DNA from: Cycas panzhihuaensis
Lineage: Eukaryota; Cycadophyta
Direction of reading: 5' to 3'
Length of the DNA stretch: 64,000 nucleotides
Assembly: GCA_023213395.1 (NCBI GenBank)
Contig: CM041465.1
Coordinates: forward strand, 92,511,741-92,575,740
In this document: one piece after another, positions 45,053 to 58,754 of the stretch
Layout of the letters: every line of letters starts with the position of its first letter
How positions within the stretch are numbered: position 1 is the first letter of the stretch
The notes under the pieces: generated by a model
The model's input: the letters and a program-made list of their open reading frames with translations, nothing else
Told to the model about the DNA's origin: nothing
Databases searched by the model: none
Made by a program: the position numbers and the translations under genes

Positions 45053-46150
45053 TTGTCTCCACTTGTTGATCTTGTCCCTCTCCATTTCGAGGAGGGGAAT
45101 GCTATGTGTATAGGGGCAACTCAGGACATAGTCCTCGCCCTGGGTAAGATCATTAAGGTAGGGGTGGAATGTACTCCTGATGAAGTAAGGGAATACTCCC
45201 TTCTATTCCAGGAATTCTGGGATGTGTTCGCATGGGACTACTCTGACATGAAGGAAATTGACCCCTCCATCATTACGCACAACCTTACGATTATTCTTGA
45301 CGCTCACCCTGTGCACCAGAAGCAACATCCTCTCTATCCCAAACTTTCAGCAGCTGTCAAGATGGAGGTTGAAAAGCTCTTGGATGCAGGACTTGTCTCT
45401 TTTATCGATTACCCTAAATGGGTATCGAACATCATTCCCGTTGCCAAGAAGAATAGGACCATTTGCATATGTGTCGACTTCCGCAACATCAATAATGCTT
45501 GTCCCAAAGACAACTTTTCTCTCCCTTTTATTAATCAAATTATCAATCGAACTACTGGATTCGAAGTCATGTCCTTAATGGATGGTTTTTCTGGCTACAA
45601 TCAAATTCAGATATCTCCTAAAGACTGCCACAAGATGGCCTTCACTATACCATGGGGTACCTTTACCTATAAGGCAATGCCCTTTGGGCTTAAGAATACA
45701 GGTGCTACTTATTAGAGAGCCATGCATTTCATTTTTCACAACCTCATCAATAACACGTTGGAGGTCTTCATGACGACATGATGGGTCTTTTATATACTAG
45801 AGCCCATCATCCCTCTGACTTGCGGGCCATCTTCACACGATGCAACAAGTATCACGTCAGTTTAAACCCACTTAAATACGTATTTGCTGTCACTTTAGGC
45901 AAACTCTTGGGTTTCCTTGTGTCAAAATAAGGAATCTAAATTGATCCAGACAAAGTCAAGGCAATCCTTGACATGCCGCCTCCTAGAACCCAATGATAAA
46001 TTAAGTCGTTTCTAGGTAGGCTTAGCTTCCTTAGGCATTTTTTGGCTAACTTTGCCATAAACGCCAAACCCCTTACTAACCTATTGAAGAAAGGAGCCCC
46101 ATTTGTTTGGTCTGACAAGACCCAATAAGCCTTTGCAGGACTCAAGGAAG
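45053..46150 (+). pseudogene. Reverse transcriptase of element B
   Basis: Open from 45053 to 45715 with VEKLLDAGLVSFIDYPKWVS, ICVDFRNINNACPKDNFSLP and the catalytic Asp of SLMDGFSGYNQIQIS (about 45578). A stop at 45714 and then a one-base deletion at the catalytic FMDD site (GTCTTCATGACGACATG at about 45766) destroy motif C. Downstream, GKLLGFL and SFLGRLSFLRHFLANF-like sequence is readable in another frame. Confidence 0.88.
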
Positions 46151-46170
46151 CTCTCGTTTCTACTTTTACG

Positions 46171-46575
46171 TTGGCACCTCCTCGCTTCGATAGGGCCTTC
46201 GTCTTGTACACCTCAGCTACCAATGAATCCCTTGGTGCAATGCTTGCACAGGAGGACGATTCAGGAACTGAGAGGGTGATATATTTTATCAGCCGCACCC
46301 TCGTGGTTGCTAAACTAAATTATCCTCCCACCGAGAAGGAATGCCTCTCCTTGGTCCATGCGACCAAGAAGTTCAGGCATTACTTGCTCGGTAATACTAC
46401 CAAGGTGATCGTCCAATCTGATCCCTTGCGTTATTTACTTACTCATTCAGACTTGACAGGTAGGGTAGGTTGTTGGGCCATCCTGCTTCAAGAGTTTGAC
46501 TTGCAAGTCATTAACAGGAAGTTGAAGAAGGGAATGATAGTGGCAGAACAATTAGCCGATGCTGCCATCCCTAAC
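46171..46575 (+). pseudogene. RNase H of element B pol
   Basis: FVLYTSATNESLGAMLAQED, YPPTEKECLSLVHATKKFRH, QSDPLRYLLTHSDLTGR and VINRKLKKGMIVAEQLADAA. The region 46171-46686 is one uninterrupted frame, the best preserved RNase H of the three copies. Confidence 0.88.
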
Positions 46576-46689
46576 ACGAGCGGCGTGCCCGTTGATGACT
46601 CTTTCCCTGACAAGTCTATCTTGACCATCCAAGGTACTTCTCCTTATCTACTCGCTGATAGTAAGTGGTATAGCAACATTGTGTGATAT

Positions 46690-47909
46690 TTGACTTAGTA
46701 GAAATATCGCCCTGAAGCCATCAACAAAGTTAGATCGTGCATTCGTGCCACCACTAAATAATACTTCCTCGTAGATGAAGTGTTGTACAAGAGATCCTTT
46801 GATGGGATCCTGCTTCGTTGCATCGCCTCCAACAAATTGGACAAAATACTCCGTGAATGCATCATGGCATTTGTGGGGGCCACTTTGGGGCTAATCCATG
46901 ACCCAAAGGATCCTTCGCATGGGTTATTACTAGCCGTCCCTTTTCGAGGATGCCCATGCCTATGCCCTTAGATGTCGGCAATGCCAAGAGCATACCAATA
47001 TCTCTCATGTGCCTTCCGAGGCCTTGCACCTTATCATATCTCGATGGCCTTTTTCTCAATGGGGTTTAGACCTCATTGGTGCCATATCACCACCTTCTTC
47101 TGCACAACATAAATACATCTTAATCAAGCATCGAGTATTTCACCAAATGGGCATAGGCAATCCCCCTGCCCACTACGCCTGGCAAGATGATAGCCACCTT
47201 CGTCTACTAGCATATTGTTTACCGTTTCGGGATTCCAGATGTCCTAATTACGGATAATGGAACCTCCTTTTGTAACAAGGAAATGGACGAGCTTTGCGAG
47301 AAATTCAAGATCTCGCATAAGACCTCATCTCCTTATTAACCCCAGGTAAATGGACAAGTTGAACCGATCAACAAAACCCTTGTTAACATTTTGAAGAAGA
47401 CCGTTGCGTAATCTCAAAGAGATTGGCACCTCCAACTCCCTTCTGCCCTGTGGGCTTATCACACTTTTATCCACATAGCTATTGGAATGACTCCATTCTC
47501 TTTAGTCTATGGAACCGAGGCGGTACTCCCACTGGAAGTGGAGATCCTCTATCTATGGGTTTCCCTTAGAGGTCTTATCGATGAGGAGTCTATCCGCCAG
47601 GCTTGCCTCCTAGATCTTGAAGCCCTGGACGAGAGGTGCTTAATGGCTTATCAAGGGAATCTTGCTTCGAAAACCCACCTATAAAGGACTGACAACAAGT
47701 ATATTCGTGCTTGTCCTTTGTGCCCTGGGGACCACGTCCTTAAGTTGGAATACCTCTAAGACCGTCTAACCAAATTTGGGCCTAAATGGGTCAGTCCTTT
47801 CGTTGTTCTCGAAAGCCTCGACAATGGTGCCTACATGATCGCCACCTTGGAAGGCCTAGAATTTGAGAAGGCAGTCAACAGGAAATTCCTTAAAAAGTTT
47901 TATGCATGA
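46690..47909 (+). pseudogene. int: Integrase of element B
   Basis: The zinc region (YKRSFDGILLRC ... CRQCQEH-like) is frameshifted near 46865 and 46960. WGLDLIGAISPP (about 47058) and LITDNGTSFCNKEMDELCEK (about 47240-47300) carry the first two acidic residues in different frames. The C-terminal TPFSLVYGTEAVLPLEVEIL (47490-47549) leads to FLKKFYA with TGA at 47907-47909. Not functional. Confidence 0.86.
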
Positions 47910-48526
47910 TCTTTTGGTGATCCCTTCGCCATGCTCTGAAATGAGCCTAAACTACCATCTTAAATTGTTCCCATTTCTCCCAACCACGGGTAGAAGGGCA
48001 ATTTAAGGTGGCTTCTTCCCCTTCCTTCTGGTTCCTCCCACGGAACCCATGTTCCCATATCCTCTCGAGAACTTTTGTCTTCCTATTTGGGCATCCCCCA
48101 GTTAGGATGATGCTTTGGAGTACCATTACTCCTCTCTCTTGCCTGTTGTTTCCTTCACATATTCTACTATGCTCCTCTGTGGACATGCATGTCGCTCTAT
48201 TTCTAACCTCATACCTCTCTATCACCTCTACTCATGGTGGACGTGTATGCTCATGTTAGATATATGGCCATACATGGAAGAAAATAAATGCATCATACAA
48301 CAAAACATACATGCTATCTACCACACATGATATACACAGCATCTCATGACAAAATAGGGTACCAATTACCTCGTATATATATATACATCAAAATCATATG
48401 TTACATCATACATATGGTAAGCCGATGTCCTTATAGAGGGGGTACAATCATATGATTCTATATATGACCCCTTGGAGGCCAGTGCTTTCCCCTGTCAAAA
48501 TCACATGTATGTGTCCTACTCTACAG
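47910..48526 (+). other. Post-integrase non-coding block of element B
   Basis: One copy of the conserved block (CTACCATCTTAAATTG, CCACGGGTAGAAGGGCAATT, GGGCATCCCCCAGTTAGGATGA), then AT-rich sequence with TATATATATATACAT near 48375. The latter is the 3' flank of the antisense gene. Confidence 0.5.
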
Positions 48527-49146
48527 CTACCCCGCTCCTGGGGCACCATCTCCTGGCCTGTGTGATCCCTCTCCTAGGGACCACATCCCTCTGAGGCTCC
48601 TCCTGGGCCTTCGTGAGCTCCCTGCCTCACTCCCCTCGTCGCGTGGCTATCTCGGGGTCGTCATTGCTGTGTGGGTATACGTCCTTCTCCTACTTGAACT
48701 CGATGCCACCAAGTCCACTAGCTGATCATATCGAGCCTAGATATGATCCCTCTCTCCCTTTACTCCTCGGAGTCTCTCCTCCATGCTCTGGAATCTCTCC
48801 TTCGTCCCTCGGAGATGCTCCTCTAGTATTATGATCCAGACCATGCTCCCTGTATCTCCACCTGCTCCTCCCTGAGCCTTTAGAGCCTGCACACGTCCCC
48901 GCAGCGCATCTCGCTTGCCCCTAGCCTCATCCAGCTCTCACTGCATTTGTCCCCTAAATGCTATATGCTCTTGGGACTCTACAACCTAGATGTCTCTCAC
49001 CCTTGCCAATGGGATGAATGCCTCCATGTGTGCACCTGCTGATCTAGGCGCATCCTCTGCTTGGATGGGTGGTTGCCCCTCTGTATATACCTGAGGGAAC
49101 ATCTCCCTCACCATGGCCTCGACTAGTCGTCTGATCTCGACAGTAC
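48527..49146 (-). pseudogene. Antisense PMD-like gene of element B, last exon
   Basis: It opens after TTGGCAG with TVEIRRLVEAMVREMFPQVY, then a charged region with heptad character (ELDEARGKRDALRGRVQALK; SMEERLRGVKGERD). It closes with a Ser/Arg-rich basic tail (SSSSRRRTYTHT; DEGSEAGSSRRPRRSL) and TAG at 48529-48527. A few in-frame stops. A coiled coil followed by a basic tail suggests a nuclear, self-associating protein; that is inference. Confidence 0.68.
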
Positions 49147-49257
49147 CTGCCAATCCAACATGCCATATGTTAGTGTATATCCCACTGCATACCATGATAA
49201 AATCAAATCAAATATCTATCTGGTTATCAAATGACTGAGGAAATGGTTAGGCCTCAC
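49147..49257 (-). other. Intron of the antisense PMD gene, element B
   Basis: 111 bases, GTGAGGCC to TTGGCAG. Removing it joins ACG GCA G to GT ACT GTC in frame. Same position, phase and length class as in A and C. Confidence 0.75.
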
Positions 49258-50435
49258 CTGCCGTGGTCACTGGCTCCTCTGCTTGTGTGACGATCTCTCC
49301 TCCTGGCTTCCCACCAGCTGCTGGTACCTCCTCTTTAGGTATCACCTCTGCCTGGGCCTCTCTCCTCATAGGGACTGGCTCAACTATCATCTCTTTGGAT
49401 CTCCTTATGATCCATAGCTTACGGGCCCTTGTCATTGGCCCCCTGCTCTCCTGAGCTACCCTTGATAGGCCTGCCTCTCCTCCGGTAGTCCTGGATGGTC
49501 CCGCTACTCCTCCTGCCATCCCTGATGGACCTACCTCTCCTGCAAGTCATGATGGGCCAGCCCCATTTCCTCCATCATCATCATCATCATCGTCGTCATC
49601 ATTGGGAATGCTCCTGCTCTGCCTGCCTTGTCGTTACTATCCCAACTCACTGTCCTATACGGATCTGCCACATAATCCGTCATGGTGAGGAGGTCTAGCG
49701 ATGTCACCTCCACTGATCGTCAGATGTGAGCATGGTCCTCTATCCCCCTCAGCCTAGTCTGCCATCTGTAGACCATCGAGGCCCACTGCTGGGTGTGGTC
49801 CTCACCGTGCCATTTGCTCCGAAGTGATAAAAAAACTAGCACTGTAGTAGCATGCTGTATGACAATCCTCCCTTACTTGCTACCCTGATGGCATTAAGCT
49901 GTGCGACATGGTTTGCCGCTATCATGGTGGCCCAGTCCATCCTCTCGCCCACCTCACAACGACGCACTACATCAATCCATCCCTTAGGGATGTCTCTATA
50001 GTTCTGTTTCTGGGAAACCCAGAATAGAATGCATAATGTAATTAGTTTCCTCACCCAAGGAATCCTAGACATCACCATAGTCTGGAGAGGAACTCCTCTC
50101 CTCTCCCACCTGTCCGTCCCTGTGAAGAATGTAGCTGCCTCTCGATGTGCTACCTCATTGCTAGCGGCCCGGTCACCGACCTCCCACGGCATTCCCCAAA
50201 ATCCATTGTATGTCCCTCGACGTCACCATCACATCTCCCACCTGAGGCAAATGGAAAATGTGCCTCCTCCTATCCCAATGTGATACTATGTCAACCAACA
50301 GTCTCTGATCTAATGTAAACTGGGGTGTCTTCAGGGCCTTGAATAGGCCACACCTCTGCAGGATCTCCTTGTCCCCCCTAGACATCATCTTTATATAACT
50401 CAACATCGCCATGCCTATGTTTTCGCGATTATCCA
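49258..50435 (-). pseudogene. Antisense PMD-like gene of element B, main exon
   Basis: Minus strand. VDNRENIGMAMLSYIKMMSR, LQRCGLFKALKTPQFTLDQR and HIFHLPQVGDVMVTSRDI (50435-50190) form the N-terminal PMD half. After a shift near 50180, HREAATFFTGTDRWERRGVP and LCILFWVSQKQNYRDIPKGW (50060-50000) form the second half. Then come SYSMLLQC, a TAG where A has TGG, TSLDLLTMTDYVADPYRTVS and a long GAT-repeat acidic linker (about 49575-49605). The 50435-50173 stretch is the cleanest copy of the PMD N-terminus in the window. Confidence 0.8.
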
Positions 50436-50498
50436 CTGCGATAATAGCCTGCCAATATCAATAAACTAATCAAAATTAAGTTTGTGTCAGTATTCTAC

Positions 50499-50556
50499 CC
50501 TCTTGGCTATCTCTCAGCTCTTTTTGCTTGAGATTTGGGGCCTCATGGCCCCTCAT
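50499..50556 (-). other. Possible first exon of the antisense PMD gene, element B
   Basis: ATG at 50556 (MRGHEAPNLKQKELRDSQE). The exon ends GAGG|GTAGAA. A splice to TTATCGCAG|TGGAT at 50435 keeps the frame. Conserved start in A and C, but the donor is GT only here. Confidence 0.4.
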
Positions 50557-50580
50557 CTTCTTTTTCTGCAAATATGCCTT

Positions 50581-50687
50581 CGTACTGCGCTAAACTTTGT
50601 GGTACCACCAAGTTTAGCTTGGTTCCCGCGGCGATTGGGGCCCTGCGGTAAAGATCATGGCACCGCGATCTTTGTCGCTGTACGAAT
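50581..50687. repeat. Palindromic GGTACC cassette, element B internal copy
   Basis: GCTAAACTTTGTGGTACCACCAAGTTTAGC (50589-50618) is a palindrome with one mismatch pair. A second one, AAAGATCATGGCACCGCGATCTTT, follows at about 50653-50676. It lies just upstream (minus strand) of the ATG at 50556. Confidence 0.75.
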
Positions 50688-51113
50688 GGCACCCCCTCAA
50701 AGGGGGGGTTTCTACCCTAAAAACTCAAAAAAATTCCTTTGGGTGGACCCCGTGGGGCCCACCGGGACCAGAGCTCCCTAATGCCCAGGTCCCACCTCTT
50801 TGTGGGTCCAATTCAAACTCCAAGAGGCCATCATCTGCCCTTGTGGGGAGCAAAAACTACTCAAAAATTAACAAAAAACAACAAAATTAAAACTTTGAAA
50901 TGGGATAGGTTTCATAAGATCCACTCACTGGATCTGGATCTCATTGCCGCCATCAAGGCCCTCCCGATCCTACCGGCTCTCTCCGTGCTCTGATTCAATG
51001 GTCTGATCTTCTCTTGCGTGCCTCCAAAGTTGGGCGGTGCTTTGCTGCGTAAGGAAATGGCTTTGGTTTCTCACAAGAGCCGGTGAAAATGAATCCATTT
51101 TTCGTATGAATTT

Positions 51114-51124
51114 CCTTATATAAG
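51114..51124 (-). promoter_or_regulatory. TATA box of the antisense PMD unit, element B
   Basis: Minus strand CCCCCGCTTATATAAGGAAATTC, the counterpart of 6837-6845 (A) and 24902-24912 (C). Confidence 0.55.
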
Positions 51125-51647
51125 CGGGGGCCTCGACGGGCACTTCCTCTGTTTTTGATCCTGTGACAGCCATTGGAATTGTCCCATTTCCCTGATCACC
51201 TTTGTCTTCTGACCCTGTCGCTTGTTATGCTCTTTTGATGCCCTTTTTGCCCTCTCTTATAAGTGCATTTATGGTGCCTCATTATTACACTTTTTTCGAG
51301 GGCCCTTCTGTCTCGTTTTATGTGTCGCTCCCATACATGCCCGAGTTTATACTCGTTTGGCTCGTTTCGCCATCCTGGACTCGTTTCTATAGCCCTTTTC
51401 TACTCTTGGGGTCTCCAAAGGGAATGTTCCCTCGTCCGGGGGCATGTTTTGCTTTCGAAAGCAACCTTTGGTACTCCATGACATCTTTTCTCTGCTTGCT
51501 CTCAGGTAGTAGTTAGACCGCTTGCTCTCGTCCTTGGGAAGCCTCGTTACTAGGTCCTCCTACCCTTCACGGCCACTTTTTGCTTGCCTTTCGAGTATCT
51601 CTTTCATTCCATCATTGATTATTATCCCCATGATTTAGTGTTCACCC
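51125..51647. promoter_or_regulatory. Divergent intergenic region of B
   Basis: 523 bases between the antisense TATA box and the aRNH ATG. No conserved frame. It contains CGAGTTTATACTCG (about 51343-51356). Confidence 0.4.
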
Positions 51648-52070
51648 ATGTCCCTCTATATATTTACCAACGATGGAAGCCGCGGTAACCCTAGACCTTC
51701 TATCGCTGCTTGGATCCTTCGCAGTCCCTCCGAATACGATTTCTTGTGCTCTGGTATCTTCCTCCCTAAGGCAACTAATAACGAAGCTGAGTACACGGCC
51801 ATTATTGAATCCCTTACTGATGCTCTTCGTTTCCATCATAGACCCATCATTTTGCTTTGTGACTCTCAAGTTGTGGTGTCCCATCTCATCCAGGTTTACT
51901 AGATGTGATGCCCTCACTTGAGAACCCTCGCCTTAGCCGCCAGATCTCTCTTGGCCAACTTTTCGTCAGTTGATATTCATCACATCCCTCAGGACCTCAA
52001 TGCTAAGGCAGATGGCCTCGTCTGCCTCATCCTTGAGCATTGCCTCCCTCTTCTTAGCAACCGGCCTTAA
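51648..52070 (+). pseudogene. Extra RNase H (aRNH) of element B
   Basis: From the ATG at 51648 a 141-codon frame: TNDGSRGNPRPS (the DG Asp kept), NNEAEYTAII, LLCDSQVVVSHL, one stop at about 51900, then HIPQDLNAKADGLVCL and TAA at 52068-52070. All four acidic positions of the fold remain readable. Separate ORF downstream of integrase, with the antisense PMD gene in between. Confidence 0.85.
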
Positions 52071-52416
52071 GAGACTTACTTGGCCAGCCCATGCCTAAGC
52101 CTCTAGTCGCCCTTATTCTGATTTGCTTGTTTAGTTTATTGGGTGTCCTCATATCACTCGTTACACTTTGGCAACAAGGTCATCCCCCTCATTAACTCTC
52201 TTCACTTACAGGTCGATGTTTAGACAATGCGTAGGTAGCCCTTATGTTATCCCATCTCCATCTCCCTTGTCCACGTGTTCTGCCACGATGCTCGCCGACA
52301 CCTTTGGTCCATATGCTGTCCATGTTTTATTTATATATATATATATGCATGTGTTACTGATGATTTTTGGTTGCCAGCATTCGCCATCACACCACGCTTC
52401 CGAGTGGTGAGGCTCT
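52071..52416 (+). other. Non-coding stretch between aRNH and PPT of B
   Basis: Contains a short TA run (about 52331-52344). No conserved frame. Confidence 0.45.
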
Positions 52417-52432
52417 GCTGCCAAGGAGGCAG
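52417..52432 (+). other. Polypurine tract of element B
   Basis: GCTGCCAAGGAGGCAG directly before TGTTTCCCGG. Confidence 0.75.
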
Positions 52433-55092
52433 TGTTTCCCGGCTATCAAGAATGGACTCAAGACACATCGACTCAGGTAAGCTCAGGTATATGTCCTTGC
52501 TTCTCTCTTCACTCCTGCTTGACCAAGATTACTTAGTATGGATTACCTGATGCATGCTTGCCTGCCATTTGTATGATGGCATTGCCTTTTTGCTTGATCA
52601 CACTACATGTGCCTGTGGCATGCCACTCAACCTATGATAACCTACAGTGGGGGCATTCTTCAGTGAATGCTATACCCCATATGGCACATAGCCACCCACG
52701 TCATCTTCACGACCCCTCAGGACACCTTAGCCAGTCGCGTTTCACCTTTGACAATGCCCTGTTCATGCTTTGATTTCTTCCAAGTACAATTAGATCCCCA
52801 GTCGAGACCCATCTCTCTTGCCTGACCACTTGTCAGTCACTTGGGTACCAAGTCCCAACTAGTTCCAGCCCTAACTTGCTCTTTGTTTAGCTCTAGACCC
52901 CAGTTTTTGCTTAATTTTTGCCTTCAGGCCTGTACTGCTATAAACGTAGCGGTATTGTGATATTTGCTGCGGTACCACGAAGTTTACCGCGGTACGACTG
53001 TTCAAATTTTTTTTTTTAAACTCATGCGGCAGTTCCCACTCTTTTCGCGGAACTGCCATGTGGTGTCCATGCGTTTCAACTTCCCTGAGACCCTCAACAT
53101 TCACTTAGGATCAGCAGGGGATAAAAACTAAAAAGCTCCTCATTCTTCTTTCTTCTTGACTCATTTTTTGAATGCAATTCCTACCAACTCTCCTCCAGCT
53201 ACTGTAGAACAGGGATACTTTCAGCTGTTGCTCTTCACATAGAGGCCATTGCTATCTCTCAAGCTCTGTACTAATAGTTTCAAGCCTCTTTTTTCAGGTT
53301 CATACAGTGGCAAGGAAGGATACTCATAAGATTCTCTAAGGAACAAGCTCCAAAGGTCCCAAATCATAAGGGTTTTTCTCACATTAGTCTCTTCCTCAAA
53401 ACCAGTCATCAAACCCTGTCAAGTGTAGGTTTTTTCTACTATTTTCTAGCAGAGACACATTCCTACTCTTCACTACAAGGTACCCTCCATATTTTCTTTG
53501 AGATTTATGCTATTTCCTTGTATTTTTATGGATTAGTGTTAGGTTTATGTGCTTTCTTAATGTTATGCCAATTTAGCACTAGTCTTTTGTACTTTGTACC
53601 ATAGTGCTTCCCCTCTTATTCCTACAAGCCTACTTTTAGGTGGCTGTTGCAGGGGGGTGACATAAAGAAAATAGCAATCCATATGGTAAACTTGGTCACT
53701 TAAAATGACTTTATAAAGGAAGGCGAGGTTAGTCCCCCTTGCTGTCCTTCTCTCCAAGGGTCCAAACCCTTATTTTCTTTCCCCTTACACCTTTTTGCCT
53801 CCCTTGAAGTCAGGTTAGGGAACTTGGAAGCCTACCTTCAAATCCAAACTAGCATTGGCAACCCCTTGTCATGCTGGTTTTAGATTTTCATTTGCTGGTT
53901 TTAGGCACCGCATAAGCCCTAAAACCACTTCTTGTTGGTTCACAACCTGTAGCCCATCCCACTTGGATGATCTGCTGTTCATAGCACCTCGTCCTTGGGG
54001 TGTGCTTACATACCTTCCTGCTATTTTTTTCTTTCTTTTATTTGCTACCCTATGTCATCATTGTAGCTCATTTTTCCTTTCTCGAGGCCAAGTGGGGATC
54101 TTCCATGGGTGAGTTAGCCATTCCGAGGCTACTCCTTTGTTCTGGGTGCCAGTTGAGGTGATTATTGGTTGGAATCCTATTTGGAGTATTTTCCTTTGGA
54201 ATAGCATGCATATGTTCTGATTTAGTTGGTTTCATCTCTTCTATATTTAGACATATATATATTAGATATACTTTGTGGCCCCTCTTCCGAGAGGGAGAAA
54301 CTTGTGTGTTTGACTGGCAGATCTTGCGATTGTGGAGTTACACATGAGAAGAGCCTATTAGCAGGTTAGTTTCATGTTTGTTGCTTTTCTCCATTTCCTT
54401 TCATTGCTGCCTTGCTTTACTTTTTGCATACATTGGGGGGGTAAGATAGCCCCTCTTCGGCTACTTATAGCAACCATTGCTGATCGGTCTCACCTATGCA
54501 ATAAGTGGAGCGGGAAGGCACGAGAAGCAATGATATTCGTAGCGCTTCTTTCAAACATCAGTCCAGGTATTCCTCTTTTCTTTTCATCCTTTTCTTATAG
54601 CATTATTTCTTATGCATATGTGTGCATGTTAAGAAACATATACGAAATGGAAAAGGAGGAAAGAACACATATTTTGTATTTTACATGGCTTTTTATTTCG
54701 TTGTTGTTTTATGACATATAGATAGTCTCCTTTGAGCACGAGTTATTCATTTCCTGCTCTTGACTAGCTCATACATAGACATTACATTACACGCACTCCA
54801 CTTACGTGTTGCCTTCTCACCTCTTTGAGAAGATGCAACCTACTAGGCACCTTCTTCCTCTTCCCGGCCATCTGAGGGGTAAGAGGGCCTCGCCTTTTAG
54901 GATGACCTAAGGCTTCACCTTACGTCCCTTCCCTGTGATTACCTAGAAGCAATTAAGCACCTTTGTAGGTCTCGAATCCGCACTTTGGTGCACGGATGCC
55001 CTGCGTGGTGAATCCTTGCCTTTTAACCTAACTCGGTCTTGTATAATCATTTCTTACTAAATGTAGGAAGCCACCCTGTGGGTAGTGTTTCA
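52433..55092 (+). repeat. 3' LTR of element B
   Basis: 2660 bases, TGTTTCCCGGC to GTGTTTCA. Partner of 38460-41083. Contains the GGTACC cassette (52931-52998), a hairpin GGCAGTTCC/GGAACTGCC (53028-53057) and GGGGATAAAAACTAAAAAG near 53116 as the TATA candidate. Confidence 0.95.
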
Positions 55093-55097
55093 CTTTC
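55093..55097. repeat. Target site duplication of element B, right (CTTTC)
   Basis: Perfect match to 38455-38459. Confidence 0.92.
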
Positions 55098-58435
<3,338 letters not shown>

Positions 58436-58447
58436 GCTTTGATACCA
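58436..58447 (-). other. Primer binding site of copia-1
   Basis: Minus strand TGGTATCAAAGC directly after the LTR end, an initiator-Met-type site with one change. Confidence 0.8.
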
Positions 58448-58754
58448 TGTTGGAAAATACAAATATAAGAAAAAGTTAATAAGATCTTTCATAACAAGTA
58501 GATCACAGTAAAAAACATGTACACTGGATACCAGATTACTGCAGGAAATCCTTATAGGTAAAATCCTACCAAATAATATTATATCACATGTTGTATATAG
58601 TTTAGACTTTGATCTATATTTATAGATCTAAAGTGTCCTAAATAACAAGAATTACATTCGTTGGATCACCCATATTAAGAATATTCCACCTACATATTAG
58701 GCATATAAATAGACCCACTTTACATTAATCAATATGTAAACATATATTCCAACA
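58448..58754 (-). repeat. 5' LTR of copia-1
   Basis: 307 bases, minus strand TGTTGGAATATATG to TTTCCAACA. Partner of 37964-38286. Confidence 0.88.

Larger units (their letters stand above)
38460..55092 (+). mobile_element. Element B: full-length Tat-like Ty3/gypsy retrotransposon
   Basis: 16633 bases bounded by CTTTC duplications: 5' LTR, PBS, gag, protease, RT, RNase H, integrase, antisense PMD gene, aRNH, PPT, 3' LTR. It has the same structure and family as element A, in the opposite orientation. It is complete in layout but dead, with numerous Gln-to-stop changes, a frameshift in the RT catalytic motif and a changed protease active site. Inserted into copia-1. Confidence 0.96.
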
